From an uncultured Eggerthellaceae bacterium (GTDB lineage: Bacteria > Actinomycetota > Coriobacteriia > Coriobacteriales > Eggerthellaceae): 32,578 nt of DNA. Below are positions 30,800 through 32,578 of this stretch, in pieces. Location of the stretch: assembly GCA_910589135.1 (NCBI GenBank), contig CAJUSL010000013.1, positions 1 through 32,578 on the forward strand. Direction: 5' to 3'. Every line of letters starts with the position of its first letter. The stretch's first letter is position 1. The notes below the pieces were generated by a model. That model was not told the origin of the DNA, did no database searches, and saw nothing but the letters and a program-made list of their open reading frames with translations. The position numbers and the translations under genes were made by a program.

Positions 30800-30852
30800 A
30801 TTATATGGATATATGAACACATATGAACAATAAGGCCGTCTCCATATATGAA
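30800..30852 (-). promoter_or_regulatory. Promoter of the MFS gene with three TTCATAT repeats
   Basis: The AT-rich part of a 257-base gap between the ABC and MFS genes. Minus strand -10 TATAAT (30805-30800), with a possible TTCATA -35 at 16 bases. Three copies of TTCATAT (ending at 30811, 30821 and about 30846) cover and flank the -35; two are in direct tandem. This looks like a regulator-binding array. Upstream, 30876-30851 is a small hairpin with a TTTT tail that could end the ABC transcript. The rest, 30637-30799, has no other clear signal. Confidence 0.5.
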
Positions 30853-30893
30853 AAGCGAGGCCGGAGGCTTTGCGCTGACGACTGGCGAATTCG

Positions 30894-31715
30894 CTATCGT
30901 TCGAACTGCATGTAATAAGCGCCGGCGTTTTCGACGACATGGATGGGCACGTCGAACAAGCGCGTGATGCTGTCGCTGGTCAGCACCTCTTCCTTGTGGC
31001 CGGCCGCCTGGATGCGACCATCCTTCAGAAGCACGACGCGCCCGATTTCCGGGACGACGTCCTCGAGGTAGTGCGTGACCAGAATAATCGCGCGGCCGCT
31101 GCCCGCAAGCCTGCTGATGGTCTGGCGCACATAGTACATGCCTTCGGGGTCGAGGCCCGAGCAGGGCTCGTCGAACACGAGCACGTCCGGATCGTTGACC
31201 AAGGCGCGCGCAACAAGCACGCGCCGCGCCTGCCCGGTGGACAGCGTCAGGATGTCGCGCTTGGCCAAATCGGCAATGCCGAGGCCCTCCATGACGTCGC
31301 GGGCCATAGCCATTTGCCGATCGGTGGGTTTGCGCCTGGGCGGCACGCCGAGCGACCCGAACAAGCCGCCGACCACCACCTCGTCCGCTGGAAGATGCAC
31401 GCGAATCTGGTCCTGCATGGTGGACGACACGACGCCCGTGCAGGCCTTGGCGTCGGCCAGCGTCATGCGCGGGTCGCCGCGGAACACGACGGGGGGCTCG
31501 TCCCGATGGAGCGGGAACACCTCGCGCGTGACCAGGCTGACGAACGTCGACTTGCCCGAGCCGTTGGGGCCGAGGATGGCGATGGACTCGCCTTCCGCAA
31601 TCGAGAAGTCGTCGACGTCGAGGATAATCTTGCCCGCGCGGCGCACCTGGGCGTTGCGCAGCTGCAACAAGGGAGCGTCCGCAGCGTTGCGTTTGCTGTC
31701 GTTTTCCACATTCAT
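30894..31715 (-). CDS. Lone ABC transporter ATP-binding protein (YlmA/ModF-like)
   Basis: 273 residues, one ABC ATPase domain. Walker A GPNGSGKST near 49-57; signature LSTGQARRVLVARAL near 165; Walker B VLVFDEPCSGLDP near 188-200; switch His in LVTHYLED near 225. The signature is LSTGQ rather than LSGGQ, a variant typical of ModF/YlmA-type ATPases. No membrane partner or binding protein is encoded nearby, so its complex is unknown. Start ATG at 31715; no ribosome site, but TACAAT ends six bases upstream, suggesting a leaderless mRNA. It is divergent from the toxin remnant. Confidence 0.85.
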   Translation of the reverse strand: MNVENDSKRNAADAPLLQLRNAQVRRAGKIILDVDDFSIAEGESIAILGPNGSGKSTFVSLVTREVFPLHRDEPPVVFRGDPRMTLADAKACTGVVSSTMQDQIRVHLPADEVVVGGLFGSLGVPPRRKPTDRQMAMARDVMEGLGIADLAKRDILTLSTGQARRVLVARALVNDPDVLVFDEPCSGLDPEGMYYVRQTISRLAGSGRAIILVTHYLEDVVPEIGRVVLLKDGRIQAAGHKEEVLTSDSITRLFDVPIHVVENAGAYYMQFER

Positions 31716-31721
31716 ATCTCG

Positions 31722-31727
31722 ATTGTA
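31722..31727 (-). promoter_or_regulatory. -10 box of the ABC ATPase gene; predicts a leaderless mRNA
   Basis: Minus strand TACAAT with six bases between its end and the ATG, so transcription should start at or next to the start codon. No ribosome site is present. No clear -35. Confidence 0.45.
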
Positions 31728-31775
31728 GCGCGAACGGATCGGGACGAAGGCGACCAGCAAGGGCCATGCGCGACC

Positions 31776-31961
31776 TTGTTTTTCGAGCGACAACGGCTGA
31801 ACGACGGAATATACGAGTTGCGCATCGACTACGGCCCGGGCTACAGGGTCTACTATTCGATACGCGGCGAAACAGTCGTATTGTTCTTGATGGCAGGCGA
31901 CAAGTCGTCGCAAAAGCGAGACATATCGAAGGCGAGAAGGCTAAACGCCAAATACGAGTGA
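31776..31961 (+). pseudogene. 5'-truncated HigB/RelE-family toxin
   Basis: The frame ending at 31961 encodes NDGIYELRIDYGPGYRVYY, then TVVLFLMAGDKSSQKRDI and SKARRLNAKYE, an excellent match to the last two thirds of HigB-type (Gp49-like) toxins, normally about 95-105 residues. The first 40 or so residues are missing: upstream bases in this frame run antisense into the 5' end of the ABC gene and do not look like a toxin. The only in-frame start is TTG at 31776, without a ribosome site. An ATG at 31766 opens a different, meaningless frame. The remnant keeps the catalytic-side core but probably no activity. It precedes an intact antitoxin by 13 bases. Confidence 0.75.
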
Positions 31962-31974
31962 GCGAGGAACAGCA

Positions 31975-32256
31975 ATGAAAAAGGCAACGAAATGGGATGC
32001 TTCCGAATTCCTCTCCAGCGAGGAGGGCGTCACGGCCTACCTGAATGCTGCCCTTGAGGACGGCGATGCCTCCGTGCTGGTCGCCGCCTTGGGCGACATT
32101 GCTCGGGCGAAGGGAATGACGCAGCTCGCCAAAGAAACAGGCGTCACCCGCGATGGGCTTTACAAGTCGCTCTCCCCCACCGGCAACCCATCCTTCGACA
32201 CCGTGCGCAAGGTCATAAAGGCGCTCGGCTTCGAGTTGTCCATAACGGCCACCTAG
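31975..32256 (+). CDS. HigA-type antitoxin (addiction module antidote protein)
   Basis: 93 residues. WDASEFLSSEEGVTAYLNAALEDGD at the start and the helix-turn-helix GMTQLAKETGVTRDGLYKSLSPTGNPSFDTVRKVIKALG (read in parts, residues about 48-86) are typical of the short antidote family that pairs with Gp49-like HigB toxins. It binds DNA and the toxin. ATG with GAGGA six bases upstream; 13 bases after the toxin remnant, the classical toxin-first order. It appears intact even though the toxin is truncated, so it may now act only as a DNA-binding protein or guard against toxins elsewhere. Confidence 0.9.
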   Translation: MKKATKWDASEFLSSEEGVTAYLNAALEDGDASVLVAALGDIARAKGMTQLAKETGVTRDGLYKSLSPTGNPSFDTVRKVIKALGFELSITAT

Positions 32257-32360
32257 CAGACTCCCCTTTAGAGCAGCACCCAGAAGGCCGACTCAATAGC
32301 GAGCGGCTTCGGCATCGTCGAGGGCGAAAACCGCTTCGGCCGCCCCGCCCGCACAGCGGC

Positions 32361-32578
32361 TCATTCCGTCAGCAGCTCGTCCTCCTTCCGCACCAGCTCC
32401 ACTTCCGCCTCGGCGACCTCGTCGTCCCAGCTCGCCGACGTGCTGCGCCCCGGCAGAACCAGGTTCAAGATCACGCCCACGAACGCGGTTCCGGGCAAGC
32501 CGCACAGGAACATGGACACCCAGAACGGGAACTGCGCCAGCGCCTCGGGGAAAGCGTTGAACCCCACGCCCACCGCGA
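32361..32578 (-). CDS. C-terminal end of an NCS2 uracil/xanthine permease (5' end outside window)
   Basis: Only the last 72 residues are visible; the frame is open at the window edge. VGVGFNAFPEALAQFPFWV and the following helix ending in VGVILNLVLPGR match the end of UraA/PbuX-type nucleobase permeases, where the last helix finishes with LNLVLP. A hydrophilic, acidic tail (AEAEVELVRKEDELLTE) follows. The substrate, uracil or xanthine, cannot be decided from this part. Confidence 0.8.
   Translation of the reverse strand, partial: AVGVGFNAFPEALAQFPFWVSMFLCGLPGTAFVGVILNLVLPGRSTSASWDDEVAEAEVELVRKEDELLTE

Noticed and set aside
30855..30875. GCGCAAAGCCTCCGGCCT on the minus strand, strikingly like the core of c-di-GMP-I (GEMM) riboswitches
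   Set aside because: The upstream GNRA-capped stem and the second hairpin of the class are missing, and the element would lie upstream of the predicted MFS promoter. More likely part of a small terminator-like hairpin after the ABC gene.
31766..31978. Plus-strand frame of 70 codons starting at an ATG
   Set aside because: It is out of frame with the toxin remnant; its translation has no family features, while the other frame gives a clear HigB match.

Overview
The window is about 32.6 kb of high-GC DNA with dense, mostly minus-strand operons, clear AGGAG-type ribosome binding sites and TATAAT-like -10 boxes. The gene mix (fused ECF ATPase, FixJ/LuxR-type regulator beside a secreted hydrolase, TasA-like and sortase-type surface proteins, DHA2-family exporter) suggests a gut-type actinobacterium of the class Coriobacteriia, possibly Eggerthellaceae. 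This assignment is inferred from gene content only; there is no rRNA in the window.

Layout. (1) 1-576: 3' part of an AlbA_2/HATPase-type regulator. (2) 614-4339, minus: a riboflavin ECF transporter operon (ribU, a single-chain double ATPase, ecfT) behind a textbook FMN riboswitch whose P3 arm is greatly expanded. (3) 4605-9733, minus: a type IV filament operon with pilT, four small single-membrane-segment proteins (one a clear prepilin), a GspF/PilC platform protein and a transglutaminase-core lipoprotein. Upstream on the same strand, 9866-12510, lie an orphan Hpt protein and a REC/HD-GYP/GGDEF response regulator. (4) 12614-17441, minus: five tightly packed secreted or surface proteins (two TasA/CalY-like, one LQTGD-anchored, one MucBP-like with a membrane anchor, and a large Cna-B protein carrying EF-hand-like loops), led by a promoter with a palindrome between -35 and -10. 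(5) 17631-19821, plus: divergent O-antigen-ligase-like membrane protein and a membrane-anchored peptidoglycan amidase. (6) 19895-24351, minus: Glu-Pro repeat membrane protein, cysK, MOSC protein, C45-type acylase lipoprotein. (7) 24688-25464, plus: LuxR-type regulator. (8) 25472-27421, minus: MFS exporter fused to two CBS domains, with a terminator-like hairpin in its leader. (9) 27643-28674, plus: UPF0104/flippase-like membrane protein, probably on a leaderless mRNA. (10) 28711-31715, minus: unknown protein, MFS transporter, lone ABC ATPase. (11) 31776-32256: a 5'-truncated HigB-type toxin and its HigA-type antitoxin. (12) 32361-32578: 3' end of an NCS2 uracil/xanthine permease.

How it fits together. 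Regions 3 to 5 read as a cell-surface island: c-di-GMP signalling next to a type IV filament machine, a set of secreted fibre-like proteins, and enzymes that modify glycans and peptidoglycan. The best candidates for something not yet described are the five-gene fibre operon with its calcium-loop Cna-B protein, and the PilT-only filament operon with a transglutaminase lipoprotein as first gene. Family names are from motif recognition by eye; no database search was run.
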